Of a stretch of DNA of 64,000 nt, positions 52,695 to 62,903 are shown piece by piece. The stretch is taken from the NCBI RefSeq assembly GCF_000234665.1, contig NC_018324.1, positions 1,327,539-1,391,538 of the forward strand, in the 5' to 3' direction. The DNA is from Leishmania mexicana MHOM/GT/2001/U1103 (Eukaryota > Euglenozoa > Kinetoplastea > Trypanosomatida > Trypanosomatidae). Below the pieces are notes generated by a model, which worked only from the letters and a program-made list of their open reading frames with translations, was not told where the DNA came from and searched no databases. The number at the start of each line of letters is the position of its first letter. Positions within the stretch are counted from its first letter, which is position 1. A program made the position numbers and the translations under genes.

Positions 52695-55263
52695 GGCTGC
52701 GAGAAAGGTGTTTAGTAGGGGGAAGAAAAGGAGCGTAAGACACGTAGTAACTACACTGAAAAGAGAGTAGTGGCGGGGGGATGCTTGGACGGTGGGTGCG
52801 TCGTGTACGATTCCAAACAGAGTCTTTGATGCGAGAGAGCAGGGTTGCGACAGAGAAAGAGCTGACTTCGATGAGATGGGTGTGCACGAACGCAGGCAAA
52901 GAACAAGAGAGCGAGAGTAGGGCAGAGGGCAAGGGGCAGAGAAAGGAGTGGCTGGGCAGAGGGTCAGGCGCACAGAGATGTACACCTGTGCACTCTTTGC
53001 GCTGTTTCAACCGTGGAGTGAGAGAGAAGAAGAGAGGTGCAGCTCAGCGTCCTCATCTCTCGTGCAATGTCACGTGCAGGCAAGATCTGCGAACGCCTGC
53101 CCCCCCCCCCAAAAAAAAGGCATCTTGCCCGTATTCCAGCAAGCAGCCAATGCTACCAGGTGTCTTGGGCACAGAGAACGACGGAGCTTCACGGAGCAAT
53201 CGGCGCTTTGAATCCTCCTGCATGCACTTCTTTTCTTGTTGCTATCTGTCATTCCTTCCACGCGGGCTGTCGCCGATTGTACTTGCGACACACATGTAAA
53301 GGGGAATTACGCAACGGAGCAGCTTTACGCACCAACCACCCAGTCAAAGCACACACAAATCACGACCAGACCTGAGAGGGGGAAAAGGGAAGCACGAAAA
53401 AAAAAGAAAGAATACAGAAGAAACTGCAAAAGAATGCGGAGGTACAAGAAAGGGAACGGCGTGCTAGAAACGTGAAACCGAAAAGAAGACAGTGGGCGCC
53501 TGCGGCTGGTTTGCGTGCGTGTAGATGAAGAAGCAAAAAAGGATAAAGAAAGGGCGACACATCCACACACACACACACACACTAACGAATACGCAAACAC
53601 GCGAAAAAAAAAAAGAACGGCAGCAGAACGACGCCATGTCACGAACCATCGAACTAGCATGTGTAGGGGTGAGGGGCAGCGGTCCATCACCAAAAAGCAC
53701 CACGTATGCGTGCATACGTGTGCAAAACAGAATTATGGCGTATGTGGTGGGAAAGGAGGAGTAACAGAGAAACCGGAGGTGCGGACGCAGAAGCGTCGCA
53801 GGACGACCGCGAGACAAGTCAAATATAAAAAAAAAGCAAAGCACTCTTAGCAGCAGTTGAAAGGCGGCAAAGATACCCATACTGGCGTGCGCATGCGCCA
53901 CGGTAGTGGCGTCTCCTGGACACTGCGTATGCCCCGCAGGATGGCAGCAAAGACCCGCTGCACAATCAAAAGAGGGGGGGGGCACTCACCCACCCACAAA
54001 CGAAAGAACATCTGGTGGGTGGGTGGTTTTTCTACCACGTCGCAGCTCCGCAAAGAGTGAAATACGAACGAATACACACACCAAGCCGACAAGCCATCCC
54101 CTCTCAGCGTCCAGCACCGCGCGACACCAGAATCAGGGGAAGAGACACTACGACGTAAAACGAAAAGGGCACTGTGCACACGAAAACAGAGGTTCAGGAT
54201 ACGCACACAACGCAATAATAATTAAATAAAAGAAAAACAGTTGGAGGTAGGTCGAATACAATCTGGACAAAACCGAATCCATATGAAACGAAAGAGGAGC
54301 AGAAGAAAAGGCGCAGAGCAGTTCCTTTTTTTTATTACTTGCTTTTTGACCTGTCCGTTCTCTGTCATGGAAGATGAGGTCACGCTCACCCCATCCCCAG
54401 CCTGGCACAGGCCCCACCAGCGTGGTGCAGAGCAGCTGTGTACAGAAGTGTTACAGCAACGCGCAGCCCCAGTTATCGGAGCACGGCGGCTGCCGCACAG
54501 TCTACCCAGCCCGCCCCGCAGGTAGCCTCACAGCCGCTCCCCCATCATGCCGGTCGCCACCTGGTGCATCCCCCTCGGCGTGGCTCATACCCCGCACCAG
54601 TGGGCGGTGAGGGCCGGGTGGGATGCGTCGGAATCACGGTGGCACCTCGCCTGTCACATGAATGGCCCGAGCACGTTGGCTGTCGCGGAGCGCTCCGAAG
54701 CCATGCTATCCAGGACCTGACTGCCGGTGTCAGTAGCGGTGAATCGCACTGGCTTCCCCTCGCCGTAGGTGCTCGGCCCTTTCACCACGAGAAGTGGCTC
54801 GGCATTTGGCAGGGGGATCGAAAGGGGAGGAGGCTGCTTGGCTTCCTTCCACACAGAGTGGGGGCGCTGGACCCTGGATACCATGCTGAGGTGTCTCCCG
54901 CCATCAGGGATCCCGCAACCGAATAAGAATAAAGATGAGCCATCAGCAGACAGCATCATTCAGTAGGCTCTTTGGGTGCTTTCCAGGCTCAGCTCTGGCA
55001 AACCAAAAAAAAAGAAAAGAAGGTCACCGGTGCCGTCGAAACACGATGCAGCACTGCGGTAACACCTGCACAGCTTTCTTGGCAGAGACTAAACTAAGCG
55101 AAAAAAAAAAAATAGTGGGCTGAGTCGCACATGAAAGGTGACGTGGGAAGAAAGGAGACGGAAGCAAAGAAGAAGCGCAGCAGGCTGAGGCAATAAAAGC
55201 AGCGAAGTACCCAGCAGACAAAAGCCTTTTGTGCGCAACGGGGAAGAGGACGTCAGCACGGTC
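52695..55263. other. intergenic region carrying an interspersed repeat
   Basis: No supported gene in 2.6 kb. It contains C10A8 at 53101-53118, a CA tract at 53564-53582, and the 570-bp repeat at 54352-54923 listed separately. It is the 3' flank of the EGF-like membrane-protein gene. Confidence 0.6.
54352..54923 (+). mobile_element. Interspersed repeat copy A (SIDER-like retroposon)
   Basis: A 570-bp element, non-simple and GC-rich, is repeated almost perfectly in reverse orientation at 59841-60412. Shared ends are TGTCCGTTCTCTG at the left and GGATCCCGCA plus a short GAATA-type tail at the right. An A-rich stretch (AATAAGAATAAAG) follows copy A. The size, the location in a 3' intergenic region and the A-rich end fit the short degenerate retroposons (SIDER) of Leishmania, but I could not compare it with a SIDER consensus. 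It is open in three frames, with no recognisable protein. It lies antisense to the local transcription unit if the A-rich end is the 3' end. Confidence 0.75.
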
Positions 55264-56157
55264 TCAGAATGGTGGATGGAGAAAGGAGAGTTGCGCATAC
55301 GGAGGAGGAGATTGCGCTTCTCTTTGCGGTGCCTCCGTTGTCGTAGCCGGGTAGTACGAGGGCAAAATCTCGGAGTAATTGTCGTAGCCGTCTGTAGTCG
55401 ACAGCGGGGCGCCGCGGCGGTAGGAGCTAGGGCACTGCACGAACGACTCCGGTGAACCCCATCCGTCAAAGGTTTCTGAGAACGAGTTGCCGGCCTCATA
55501 GTTGGCGTCGCACGCGTAGTCTACCTCGCCCTGATGTCGCGGAAGCATCTCATGCCAGTGCCGCCGATGATGTCGCGATGATGCCGAGAACTGTGAGTTC
55601 GGGGCGGCTGACATGGTACTCATGTTCACGAGATGGTTCAGCAGTGCTTGATTTTGGCGCTGCGCCTCCAACTGCGCGGCCAACAGCTGTTGTTGGAGTG
55701 CTGCCTCCTCCTGCGCCTGCATCTGCATCTGCTGTAGTTGCAGCTCTTCTTGTCGCCGAGCTTTCTCATTTGCGGCTGCTGCCAGGGCCTCCGCCCCCTT
55801 CGCCTCTTCCTTGGCACGTCGTCGTCTCTTCCGGTAGCAGCAGAATGCAACTATCCCGCACAACGCAGCCAACGCAACAGCAAGGGCCACGATGATGACC
55901 AGGATACTCTTGTCTGCCAAGAAGAATGTAGTGCCGTCGGTGGAGTTACTAGGTGGCTGCGTTGACGCTTGACTGTTGCAATAATCATAGTTGCCGCCGA
56001 GCACGTCTTGGTTTAACCAGTCCGTGTTCCAGCCAGCATCGCAGTCGCAGGTGAGCGTGGCAGAATTCCACACTCCATGATTGCAGTTCACGTTGGAGTC
56101 CGTCGAGGTCGTCGTCGCCATTGCTTCAGAGGAGCCCACGAGAAAAACGCGGTGCAT
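55264..56157 (-). CDS. Single-pass membrane protein with an EGF-like Cys motif
   Basis: From the ATG at 56155-56157 this is a 297-residue protein; a second ATG 12 codons later is the alternative. Residues 25-60 form a small Cys module: CNHGVWNSATLTCDCDAGW and a later Cys near residue 60, resembling one EGF-like unit. A Thr/Ser-rich stalk follows, then a membrane segment (about residues 84-107, ILVIIVALAVALAALCGIV) with an immediate basic stop-transfer RKRRRR. The cytosolic part starts with a Glu/Gln/Ala-rich coil (MQMQAQEEAALQQQ) and ends in a Tyr/Pro-rich tail. No cleavable signal peptide is visible before the Cys module, so it may insert as a signal-anchor-like type III protein. Function is unknown. 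Confidence 0.78.
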   Translation of the reverse strand: MHRVFLVGSSEAMATTTSTDSNVNCNHGVWNSATLTCDCDAGWNTDWLNQDVLGGNYDYCNSQASTQPPSNSTDGTTFFLADKSILVIIVALAVALAALCGIVAFCCYRKRRRRAKEEAKGAEALAAAANEKARRQEELQLQQMQMQAQEEAALQQQLLAAQLEAQRQNQALLNHLVNMSTMSAAPNSQFSASSRHHRRHWHEMLPRHQGEVDYACDANYEAGNSFSETFDGWGSPESFVQCPSSYRRGAPLSTTDGYDNYSEILPSYYPATTTEAPQREAQSPPPYAQLSFLHPPF

Positions 56158-56631
56158 TACCTTCAACTCACCAATCGAAAAAGGGGTAAAGCAGCAAACG
56201 GCTGGGGCACTCAAAATGAAGTAGTCTGTGCGAGTCGTGAGAGAGAAGCAAAGATGTCAACTGTGTAGCGTTGAGGCACCAAAGAAGGTGGCAATGTTGC
56301 GTGCCAAGGCGGTGAAGGTAAACGCATGCAACGTCACAGGAAACCCAGACGGTGGATGTGAGGCAAAGGTAAAGCCGAAATAGCAGCGGTGCTCGCAGCG
56401 CGGAATGAGAGAGGTTTCATATGATAAAACAGCCAAGGATAGGTCGAGGTTTGGCGAGGGCAGCTTCGCTGTTGCGCAGCGACACTCCATTTCATCACGA
56501 GGTTGTACAGAGAAAACATACAAAAAGGGGGTTGCCTCGGCTACCTTTCGCCCGCTATCCTGTAAACATTTTCGTTTTTTTTTCTTTCTACAGAGGGATA
56601 GAAGAGCTTGTGTTGCAGTCGTGATGAGTCT
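56158..56631. other. intergenic region
   Basis: No supported gene. It contains a T-run near 56575-56584. Confidence 0.6.
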
Positions 56632-56997
56632 CTACGCCACCTCGCCTTGAACGGTGGCGGCCCGCATCTCCAGGACGCGCGTGCGAACCTCTAACGCCTG
56701 CAGCTCAGCATAGTCTTTGTGGGCATCGATCTGCAGCACCTTGAGAGCTGCTATCTCCTTCTCTCGCAGTTGCGTGTCTGCAAGACGCACTTTGGCGTTG
56801 CCAAGTTTGGCTTTCGCCTGCATTGCCAGTTTGTTTCGGAACAGCCCTTTGAAGAGCGACGCCTTCGTCTCGTACTGCTTCAGCACCATCTCTTTTGTGC
56901 AGTTGCTAGGATTCAGCTCGAGAATCTCGAAGCTGTTGCTGCAGGCAAGAATTCTCTCGGCCTCCCGTGTGGCTTCGTCCGATATCACAAGCGCCAT
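56632..56997 (-). CDS. DnaJ-like protein lacking the HPD motif
   Basis: In this 121-residue protein, residues 14-80 follow the helix pattern of a J domain: ILACSNSFEILELNPSNCTK (helix I and turn), then a basic helix II (EMVLKQYETKASLFKGLF), and helix III with KLAMQAKAKLGNAKVRLAD. The His-Pro-Asp that J proteins use to stimulate Hsp70 is absent; the position holds SLFKG. The rest is a charged helix (LREKEIAALKVLQIDAHKDYAELQALE). Proteins of this type are called J-like (type IV) and usually act as partners or decoys rather than Hsp70 activators. There is no leader or membrane segment. The start is the first ATG. Confidence 0.7.
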   Translation of the reverse strand: MALVISDEATREAERILACSNSFEILELNPSNCTKEMVLKQYETKASLFKGLFRNKLAMQAKAKLGNAKVRLADTQLREKEIAALKVLQIDAHKDYAELQALEVRTRVLEMRAATVQGEVA

Positions 56998-57492
56998 CTG
57001 CTACACATGGGGGAGAAGGGCGTTTGATGATGAGGGAAGATATACAGGCGACGGGGTAATGTATCTTCCGTTTTTTTAGAGGGGGAGAAAAGAAAGGGTT
57101 GAGGAAAGGGAGAGTGGTGGTGGTACGTGCAGGATGAAGACAAATGGGGGTGAGGTGAGGTGAGGTGGGGGAGGGGGGGAATCCGCAAGATTGGGATCCA
57201 AGTGAAAAGGCGTTGCGTGCGAACATGACGGACGCATATCAGCCTGCATTTGGACAATCCATGAGGTGCAATCTTGTCAAAGATGTCGCGAAGGATATCA
57301 GTCGCACTGCGCGTTGCACGAGGTGCTTCTACTCTTTCAGTGTTGGTGTTACGTGAACGGCCAAAGCAGCAGTAGAGGGATTGGCGACGAAGGGGGTGCA
57401 TCACGAGAGGCGAAAAGGGCATGAGGACGAAAGTGCGGCTACACGGAGAAAAAGCGAGACCGCCAGCTGGAGTCACGTTTACTATCCGCGCT
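56998..57492. other. intergenic region
   Basis: No supported gene. It contains GA/GT-rich repeats at about 57148-57178 (pyrimidine tract on the coding strand). Confidence 0.6.
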
Positions 57493-58674
57493 TCACCACA
57501 ACAGGTTGTTTAGGTCGTCACCGGGGATCAAGTCCATGCCTAAAAAAGAGCCCAAGTGAAGTTGCAGTTTCTTTGTGTAGCTCGCTCTGTTTGTACGGGG
57601 ATCAACCACCCACTGCACCACAGTGCCGTCACTCGAGCAGGCGGCAATAACAATCACAGATGAAACAGGCGGAGCAGCCAAAATGCAGATGGAGTTGAAA
57701 ATGTTCATGAAAGAGAAGCAGCGGCGACGGGTGACGAACTCTTTGCACACAAAGCACGTTTGCGGGTCAGGGACATATGTGAGAGCAATGGTCTCATCCT
57801 CAGATGCGCTGGCAAGCCACTGAGAGTCATCCGTGAACTTTCCAGCTGTGGGGGTGTAATCGTGGGCACCCGTGATAAGCGCCATCGGCTCCAGGCGAAG
57901 GACATCCTCCCCGACGGCGCGAGTGGTGTTATCTGACCGGGGGCGGTATAGGGCAATGAGCGACGTTCCGCTGGAGATGGCAATGAGGCCACTGTAGTAG
58001 CTTACCTCGAAGAGCTGAATGCTCTCTCCTAGTGAGTAGTCGACCCGCGAGATAAGGGAGCCGGCGAGCACATCCCACTGGCATATCACCCCGTCGTCGC
58101 CCGTGCTGAAAAGCTGCAGCGCAGGTGACCTGCCGCGTGCGAATTTGACGAAGCGAACCCAGTCTGTGTGGCCTGCGAAATGGTGAAGGGGCTTCAAATC
58201 GGATGTCCACACGGTGACCATGGCCGTACCACCACCGGTTGCGATGTACTTGCCGTCAGGTGTGCACGAGATACAAAGTACGTTTTGCGCGTAGCTGCTG
58301 GAAACACAATCCTCCGTCACTCCCAGACTTCCGCCTTCAAGGTAGCAGATGCCATTGGAACTGCAGACAAGCGTACCCTCAGGTGTCACTGCCACACCGG
58401 AAATCTCGCTTGTTAGTCCGTTTGGAATCGTACATATGGGCCACAATGTGTTGCCTTCGCAGCTGATGGTCTGAATGCCATCACGCGAGACAGCGATGAG
58501 CGCCTCTGTCGAGAACATGTAATGTGCTATCGAGGATAGTCGGATAGAATCCAGCTGTCGATGCAGCAGCAGTGAGCAGAGAAACTGTCGCGCCGCAGAG
58601 CCTGGAGTGGGCTTATCCCGAAAGGCTGCGCTTCGCAGCGTGTAGCGGTTCACTGTGTCGATGATTTCCTGCAT
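57493..58674 (-). CDS. WD40-repeat protein
   Basis: In this 393-residue protein, WD40-type units are visible from about residue 50: ISGVAVTPEGTLVCSSNG, VLCISCTPDGKYIATGGG followed by MVTVWTSD, GHTDWVRFVKFARG followed by LFSTGDDGVICQWDV, then GKFTDDSQWLASASEDETIAL and a last unit ending CSSDGTVVQWVVD. This gives five to seven blades, one propeller. The first 45 residues are helical. There is no leader or membrane segment. Such single-propeller proteins are scaffolds; the partner cannot be told. The start is the first ATG after a stop. Confidence 0.85.
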   Translation of the reverse strand: MQEIIDTVNRYTLRSAAFRDKPTPGSAARQFLCSLLLHRQLDSIRLSSIAHYMFSTEALIAVSRDGIQTISCEGNTLWPICTIPNGLTSEISGVAVTPEGTLVCSSNGICYLEGGSLGVTEDCVSSSYAQNVLCISCTPDGKYIATGGGTAMVTVWTSDLKPLHHFAGHTDWVRFVKFARGRSPALQLFSTGDDGVICQWDVLAGSLISRVDYSLGESIQLFEVSYYSGLIAISSGTSLIALYRPRSDNTTRAVGEDVLRLEPMALITGAHDYTPTAGKFTDDSQWLASASEDETIALTYVPDPQTCFVCKEFVTRRRCFSFMNIFNSICILAAPPVSSVIVIAACSSDGTVVQWVVDPRTNRASYTKKLQLHLGSFLGMDLIPGDDLNNLLW

Positions 58675-59148
58675 GCTTCCAGAGTTTATCTTGTCCAGTA
58701 GAACAATGTGCTATTGTGACAATCAACCTAAGCAGAGGCCTTTCCTTCTGTTTGGTCCCGCCGTGTACAGTCACAAGGGCATTTCTTCCGGAAAAGTGCA
58801 GAAACGATCGCGATACTTTTTCTTTAGGAGGACGTGGAGAGGACGAGAAGAAAAGTAGTGGATGGCAAAATACCCACTGGAGAGCTGAACGGTGAGAACG
58901 AAGGAAGACCAACTGAGCGCTGCCAAAGAGCCGATTAGAGATACTACACAAACAGGAGTGGTCACTTTCTAAAGCACCGCTTCCTATTCCTCTCCGAGGC
59001 GGACGTCGACAGAGCATTGGGGCAGTGTGCCATATGCATTTGTGACCTTTTTTTGGTGTGTGTGTGTGTGTTGGAGGGGGGGGGGCTGCACCCAGCCTAC
59101 AAATGTGTGATACGTAGCGTATTAGCCTCAACGACGAGGCAGAGATTC
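58675..59148. other. intergenic region
   Basis: No supported gene. It contains a GT tract followed by a G-run (about 59055-59086). Confidence 0.6.
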
Positions 59149-59742
59149 TCACTTCCAGAAAAAGAGGCGCTTCATCAACGGCTTCGAATCAGTGCTCTCT
59201 GCTGAGGTAGGCACAACACTTTGCTCTTTCATGGGGGCCTGCATGCCCATGATCTTGCGCTCCTGCAGCGCAACGTACGGCTTGTACCTTGTTTTGTCCT
59301 TCTCCGGCTGTGGAAGATTGAACTCCCTAATCACTCCCGGGTCTGTTATTTTCCATCCGTACACTGGGCATGGTTCACCAGTAAGATACGGATGAGTGCT
59401 GGGATTCGGCGGCTTGCCGCCTCGAAAATACAGCTTGTTACCGCTTTTGTGCCACACACCCTGAATCATCATATTGAGCACACGCGGGACTTCGCTAGGG
59501 TTTCTTCGAAGGTTGCCACGAAGTTTAGAGAGTGGGTGTGTGCGATTCAGCCCAATGCCGAACCCCGTTCCATCGGCGCCGTGGTCCATCCACGCAGGCC
59601 ATTTGTTCTCTCGTAGAATGTTCTTTGTCTTGTCAAAGCGCCCGCGATCCTGGTCATAGGGAGTGTCATGGAACGGTTTGGTGAAAGGGTAAACTGACGG
59701 TGCGTTATGAAACACAGCCCGCCTCGGGCCTGTGCACAACAT
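59149..59742 (-). CDS. Probable mitochondrial protein of unknown function
   Basis: This 197-residue protein begins with a short basic/aromatic leader (MLCTGPRRAVFHNAPSVYPF) that could direct it to the mitochondrion. The body is rich in Gly, Pro, Lys and Trp without repeats: KWPAWMDHGADGTGFGIG, MIQGVWHKSGNKLYFRGGKP, PYLTGEPCPVYGWKITDPG, and a basic end (LMKRLFFWK). This composition is typical of trypanosomatid mitoribosomal or respiratory-complex accessory proteins. I cannot name it. The frame is intact and has an ATG start. Confidence 0.72.
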   Translation of the reverse strand: MLCTGPRRAVFHNAPSVYPFTKPFHDTPYDQDRGRFDKTKNILRENKWPAWMDHGADGTGFGIGLNRTHPLSKLRGNLRRNPSEVPRVLNMMIQGVWHKSGNKLYFRGGKPPNPSTHPYLTGEPCPVYGWKITDPGVIREFNLPQPEKDKTRYKPYVALQERKIMGMQAPMKEQSVVPTSAESTDSKPLMKRLFFWK

Positions 59743-60645
59743 AGCAAAACGACTCGAAAGCTACTGAGAACATAGAAACAAAACAGGAGAAGGATAAGTC
59801 ACATGAGTAGAATCAGTCAGTATTCAAGCATTTTACCGTATTCAGCTGCGGGATCCCTGATGGCGGGAGACACCTCAGCATGGTATCCAGGGTCCAGCGC
59901 CCCCACTCTGTGTGGAGGGAAGCCAAGCAGCCTCCTCCCCTTTCGATCCCCCTGCCAAATGCCGAGCCACTTCTCGTGGTGAAAGGGCCGAGCACCTACG
60001 GCGAGGGGAAGCCAGTGCGATTCACCGCTACTGACACCGGCAGTCAGGTCCTGGATAGCATGGCTTCGGAGCGCTCCGCGACAGCCAACGTGCTCGGGCC
60101 ATTCATGTGACAGGCGAGGTGCCACCGTGATTCCGACGCATCCCACCCGGCCCTCACCGCCCACTGGTGCGGGGTATGAGCCACGCCGAGGGGGATGCAC
60201 CAGGTGGCGACCGGCATGATGGGGGAGCGGCTGTGAGGCTACCTGCGGGGCGGGCTGGGTAGACTGTGCGGCAGCCGCCGTGCTCCGATAACTGGGGCTG
60301 CGCGTTGCTGTAACACTTCTGTACACAGCTGCTCTGCACCACGCTGGTGGGGCCTGTGCCAGGCTGGGGATGGGGTGAGCGTGACCTCATCTTCCATGGC
60401 AGAGAACGGACACGCTGAAGAACAAAAAGGTATCGGTTTGCTGGATAAGGGCAGCACCTTCATTTCGTCACAGTAATTAATAGAAACTTGCGGCTCTACT
60501 TGCCGCTGAAAATCAGCGCACTATTTTTTTTTTGGCGAGTCGCATACAAAGCAAGTGCACAACATGATAGTACTAAACCTGGCTAGCTTTTCATTTGCGG
60601 TTGCCTGTAGCGAAAGGGAAAGGATTCTATGAGGACAAACTCACT
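59743..60645. other. intergenic region carrying an interspersed repeat
   Basis: No supported gene. It contains repeat copy B (59841-60412) and a T-run near 60523-60532. It is the 3' flank of the Tectonic gene. Confidence 0.6.
59841..60412 (-). mobile_element. Interspersed repeat copy B (SIDER-like retroposon), inverted to copy A
   Basis: This is the reverse complement of 54352-54923 with only a handful of differences: one substitution near each end (TGTCATGG versus TGCCATGG, and TTCCTTCC versus TTCCCTCC) and divergence in the last ten bases. It lies in the 3' flank of the Tectonic gene and in the same direction as transcription, so it would be in that mRNA's 3' UTR. In Leishmania, SIDER2-type elements in 3' UTRs can lower mRNA stability. 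Confidence 0.75.
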
Positions 60646-62403
60646 TCACACCGGATGTGAACTGCGGAACGGGTAGAAGATACTGTCATCAAGAGGTGGC
60701 AGAATTGGGGGCGCGACAATCCTGTGCATAATAGTTGCCTGTGAGTTGGGGTCATATCGTGAGAAGCTCACTTTGAAGGTGAGCTGCTGATAAGAAAGTG
60801 CATCTCCGTTGAAATTTGTCTCATTCCATATTTGAAAGGTTCCAATAATGGGTGAAGCAAACGCACCGACTATGATGTCTTGTGGATTATACTCGGCACC
60901 GGCACGCGCCACCACAAACTGGTAATGTAGGCCCACCGTAATGTTGCTGCACTGACGACTGTACGCGTTGTAGGTACCACTGGAGGGAGTGAGGGCATTT
61001 GATAACCCACTGATAGAAATCCAGCTCGTTGTGTCGTTTGTGAGAGCATCATTAGTAACACCTATTTGATCCAGAATGGTGGGAATACCATCGACAGTGA
61101 CGTTGATCAGGGCAGCAAGGAGGTGCCCAGTCCCAGTGCTACAAATGTCTTGCAGTTCAGATTCGTTCATCAAAACTAGACACCCACTGCTGATGATAGA
61201 ATGCAGGAAACTAGCTCGTTTCCACTGATTACTGCCGCACAGCCTGCCACCAGCTGGCACTACAAATCCACTTTCTCGCTCCAGGATAGCACTCTTCTCG
61301 CCCTGGTTGACTAAAGTTCCAGAACGAATTTTGTCACCAGAGAGATACCCCGGAGTTGCTGCAAAAATATTCCTCGGCACAGTTGCATTTTCGCTGGTGA
61401 AGGCGGCCTCGAAAGATAATGCAACGTATTGCATTAGCCCAACGCTACCCAGAGTAACGTTAAGGACTGCCTCTATCAGTTTTCCGCTTTCATTTGAAGA
61501 GTAGGAAAAATGTGCTTCAAGGTCAATAATTGCGTTGTTGCACGTCTTGGCGTCAGAAATTGTTGCGTAAGTGCTTGTCGCGGGAACAAAGGTGGGATCG
61601 AGACTGTCCAGTAGCACACCGGATGAGTCGTGAAGATTCAGCGTCACGGGCACAAATTCAGGAACACTGCTGTTATATCTCAGCGTAGCCTGTAGAAAGA
61701 GGTTCTGGTACTTTGCTACTGGAAACAGCAAGCATATTTGAGCGCCATTTAACGTACATGAGGTGCCTTTGATGGAATCCAAAAAACCGACATTTCGCCC
61801 GATGGCGCTGCACGAGCCATCGCTCATAGTGGTCGGCAGTTGGAACGGAGCTACACGGCGATACGAAGGACTTCCGCTGATTACCACGTATTTCACCATT
61901 TTCAAAGGATCGCCTACCCCGTATGGCTGACTGACGGTAACCGGTTCTGTGGGGGTGGTGGGAAGCAAAGGCTGTCGAACATCTGTAGGCACTCTGAAAT
62001 ACCGGTAGAGCTCGCTGGGATGATTTGTCCTAATAACGCAGACGGCGTTGTAGCCTTGCAATTTCTTTTCGATGTAAGTTGCATCTTTTCTGTTGATTCG
62101 CTTCAGAGAAGTGGCTCGGTCCTTTGGGTAGCAATAATCTAAATATGGAGAGCTGTACTTTTCAGGGAGGCAGTAGGAGAACGCTGCTCGAGCACTGGCG
62201 TCGCAATCCTCATCACAACAACAGAAAGAATCACAAATACCTCGAGTAACGTCGCAAACACACTCCCCTAAATAAGGAGAGTTCAAATTACGAGCATCTG
62301 GTGTGCTGGTCGGGACGTTAGCCCAGTCCACCGGTACCACTACGATTGGATAGGCAAATGCAGAGGTGGTAAGGAGCAGCAGACACAGGAGTCCTTGCAA
62401 CAT
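60646..62403 (-). CDS. Tectonic family protein (ciliary transition zone)
   Basis: From the ATG at 62401-62403 this is a 585-residue protein. This start gives a clean signal peptide, MLQGLLCLLLLTTSAFA followed by YPIVVV. Residues about 45-80 carry the Tectonic cysteine signature: GECVCDVTRGICDSFCCCDEDC and then FSYCLP. The rest is beta-rich with several N-glycosylation sites (NSS, NVT, NET) and cysteines, as in the Tectonic (DUF1619) domain. There is no transmembrane segment or GPI signal at the end, so it resembles lumenal TCTN1 rather than TCTN2/3. Tectonics work with B9-domain and MKS proteins at the transition zone to gate protein entry into cilia. A like role at the flagellar base is inferred. 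Confidence 0.85.
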   Translation of the reverse strand: MLQGLLCLLLLTTSAFAYPIVVVPVDWANVPTSTPDARNLNSPYLGECVCDVTRGICDSFCCCDEDCDASARAAFSYCLPEKYSSPYLDYCYPKDRATSLKRINRKDATYIEKKLQGYNAVCVIRTNHPSELYRYFRVPTDVRQPLLPTTPTEPVTVSQPYGVGDPLKMVKYVVISGSPSYRRVAPFQLPTTMSDGSCSAIGRNVGFLDSIKGTSCTLNGAQICLLFPVAKYQNLFLQATLRYNSSVPEFVPVTLNLHDSSGVLLDSLDPTFVPATSTYATISDAKTCNNAIIDLEAHFSYSSNESGKLIEAVLNVTLGSVGLMQYVALSFEAAFTSENATVPRNIFAATPGYLSGDKIRSGTLVNQGEKSAILERESGFVVPAGGRLCGSNQWKRASFLHSIISSGCLVLMNESELQDICSTGTGHLLAALINVTVDGIPTILDQIGVTNDALTNDTTSWISISGLSNALTPSSGTYNAYSRQCSNITVGLHYQFVVARAGAEYNPQDIIVGAFASPIIGTFQIWNETNFNGDALSYQQLTFKVSFSRYDPNSQATIMHRIVAPPILPPLDDSIFYPFRSSHPV

Positions 62404-62446
62404 CACGGGCACGAGAATCCTAAAGAAATGCGCCAGAAACGAAAAA

Positions 62447-62803
62447 TAAATCAGTTCACCGCACAGGAAGATGTCAGAAAAAGGAAGGAAAGTGGTACTT
62501 CGTGAGAAAGTGAAAAAATCCCAGTCGCTGTAAATACGTTTGATCCTCAGGTCTTAGCATAAACCAGCATTTATGATTTAACAGGATATGTAAATCTCAT
62601 AGTACCGCTTATAAAAACTATGATGATCACGTTCTGCATTCTAGTAATGCACCTTCGCGGGGAGTTTTGCTTCAATAGAGTTTTGGATCTACACGCGATA
62701 CAAATGTGTTATACGCCCCACGCCAGAGCTTCCATGAATGTGTATAGCTTTGCGTCTACAATCGCGCGCTGGCCCTTTTCCGCGTATCGTTTGACCACAT
62801 CTG
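62447..62803. repeat. Left copy of a 357-bp exact direct duplication
   Basis: Bases 62447-62803 equal 62904-63260 (offset 457). The left copy ends exactly at the first N and the right copy starts exactly at the last N. The copy includes the 3' end of the Nudix gene, which is not a second gene. The most likely cause is two contigs with overlapping ends joined by a fixed gap. Confidence 0.95.
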
Positions 62804-62903
62804 NNNNNNNNNNNNNNNNNNNNNNNNNNNNNNNNNNNNNNNNNNNNNNNNNNNNNNNNNNNNNNNNNNNNNNNNNNNNNNNNNNNNNNNNNNNNNNNNN
62901 NNN
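62804..62903. other. Assembly gap (100 N)
   Basis: A run of 100 N exactly between the two copies of a 357-bp duplication; probably not a real missing piece. Confidence 0.97.

Noticed and set aside
54438..54926. Open frames inside the interspersed repeat that recur at 59817-60326
   Set aside because: They are shared only because the repeat is shared; three frames are open at once and none resembles a known domain.
62620..62803. Apparent second copy of the Nudix gene end
   Set aside because: Part of the exact duplication at an assembly gap, not an independent gene.
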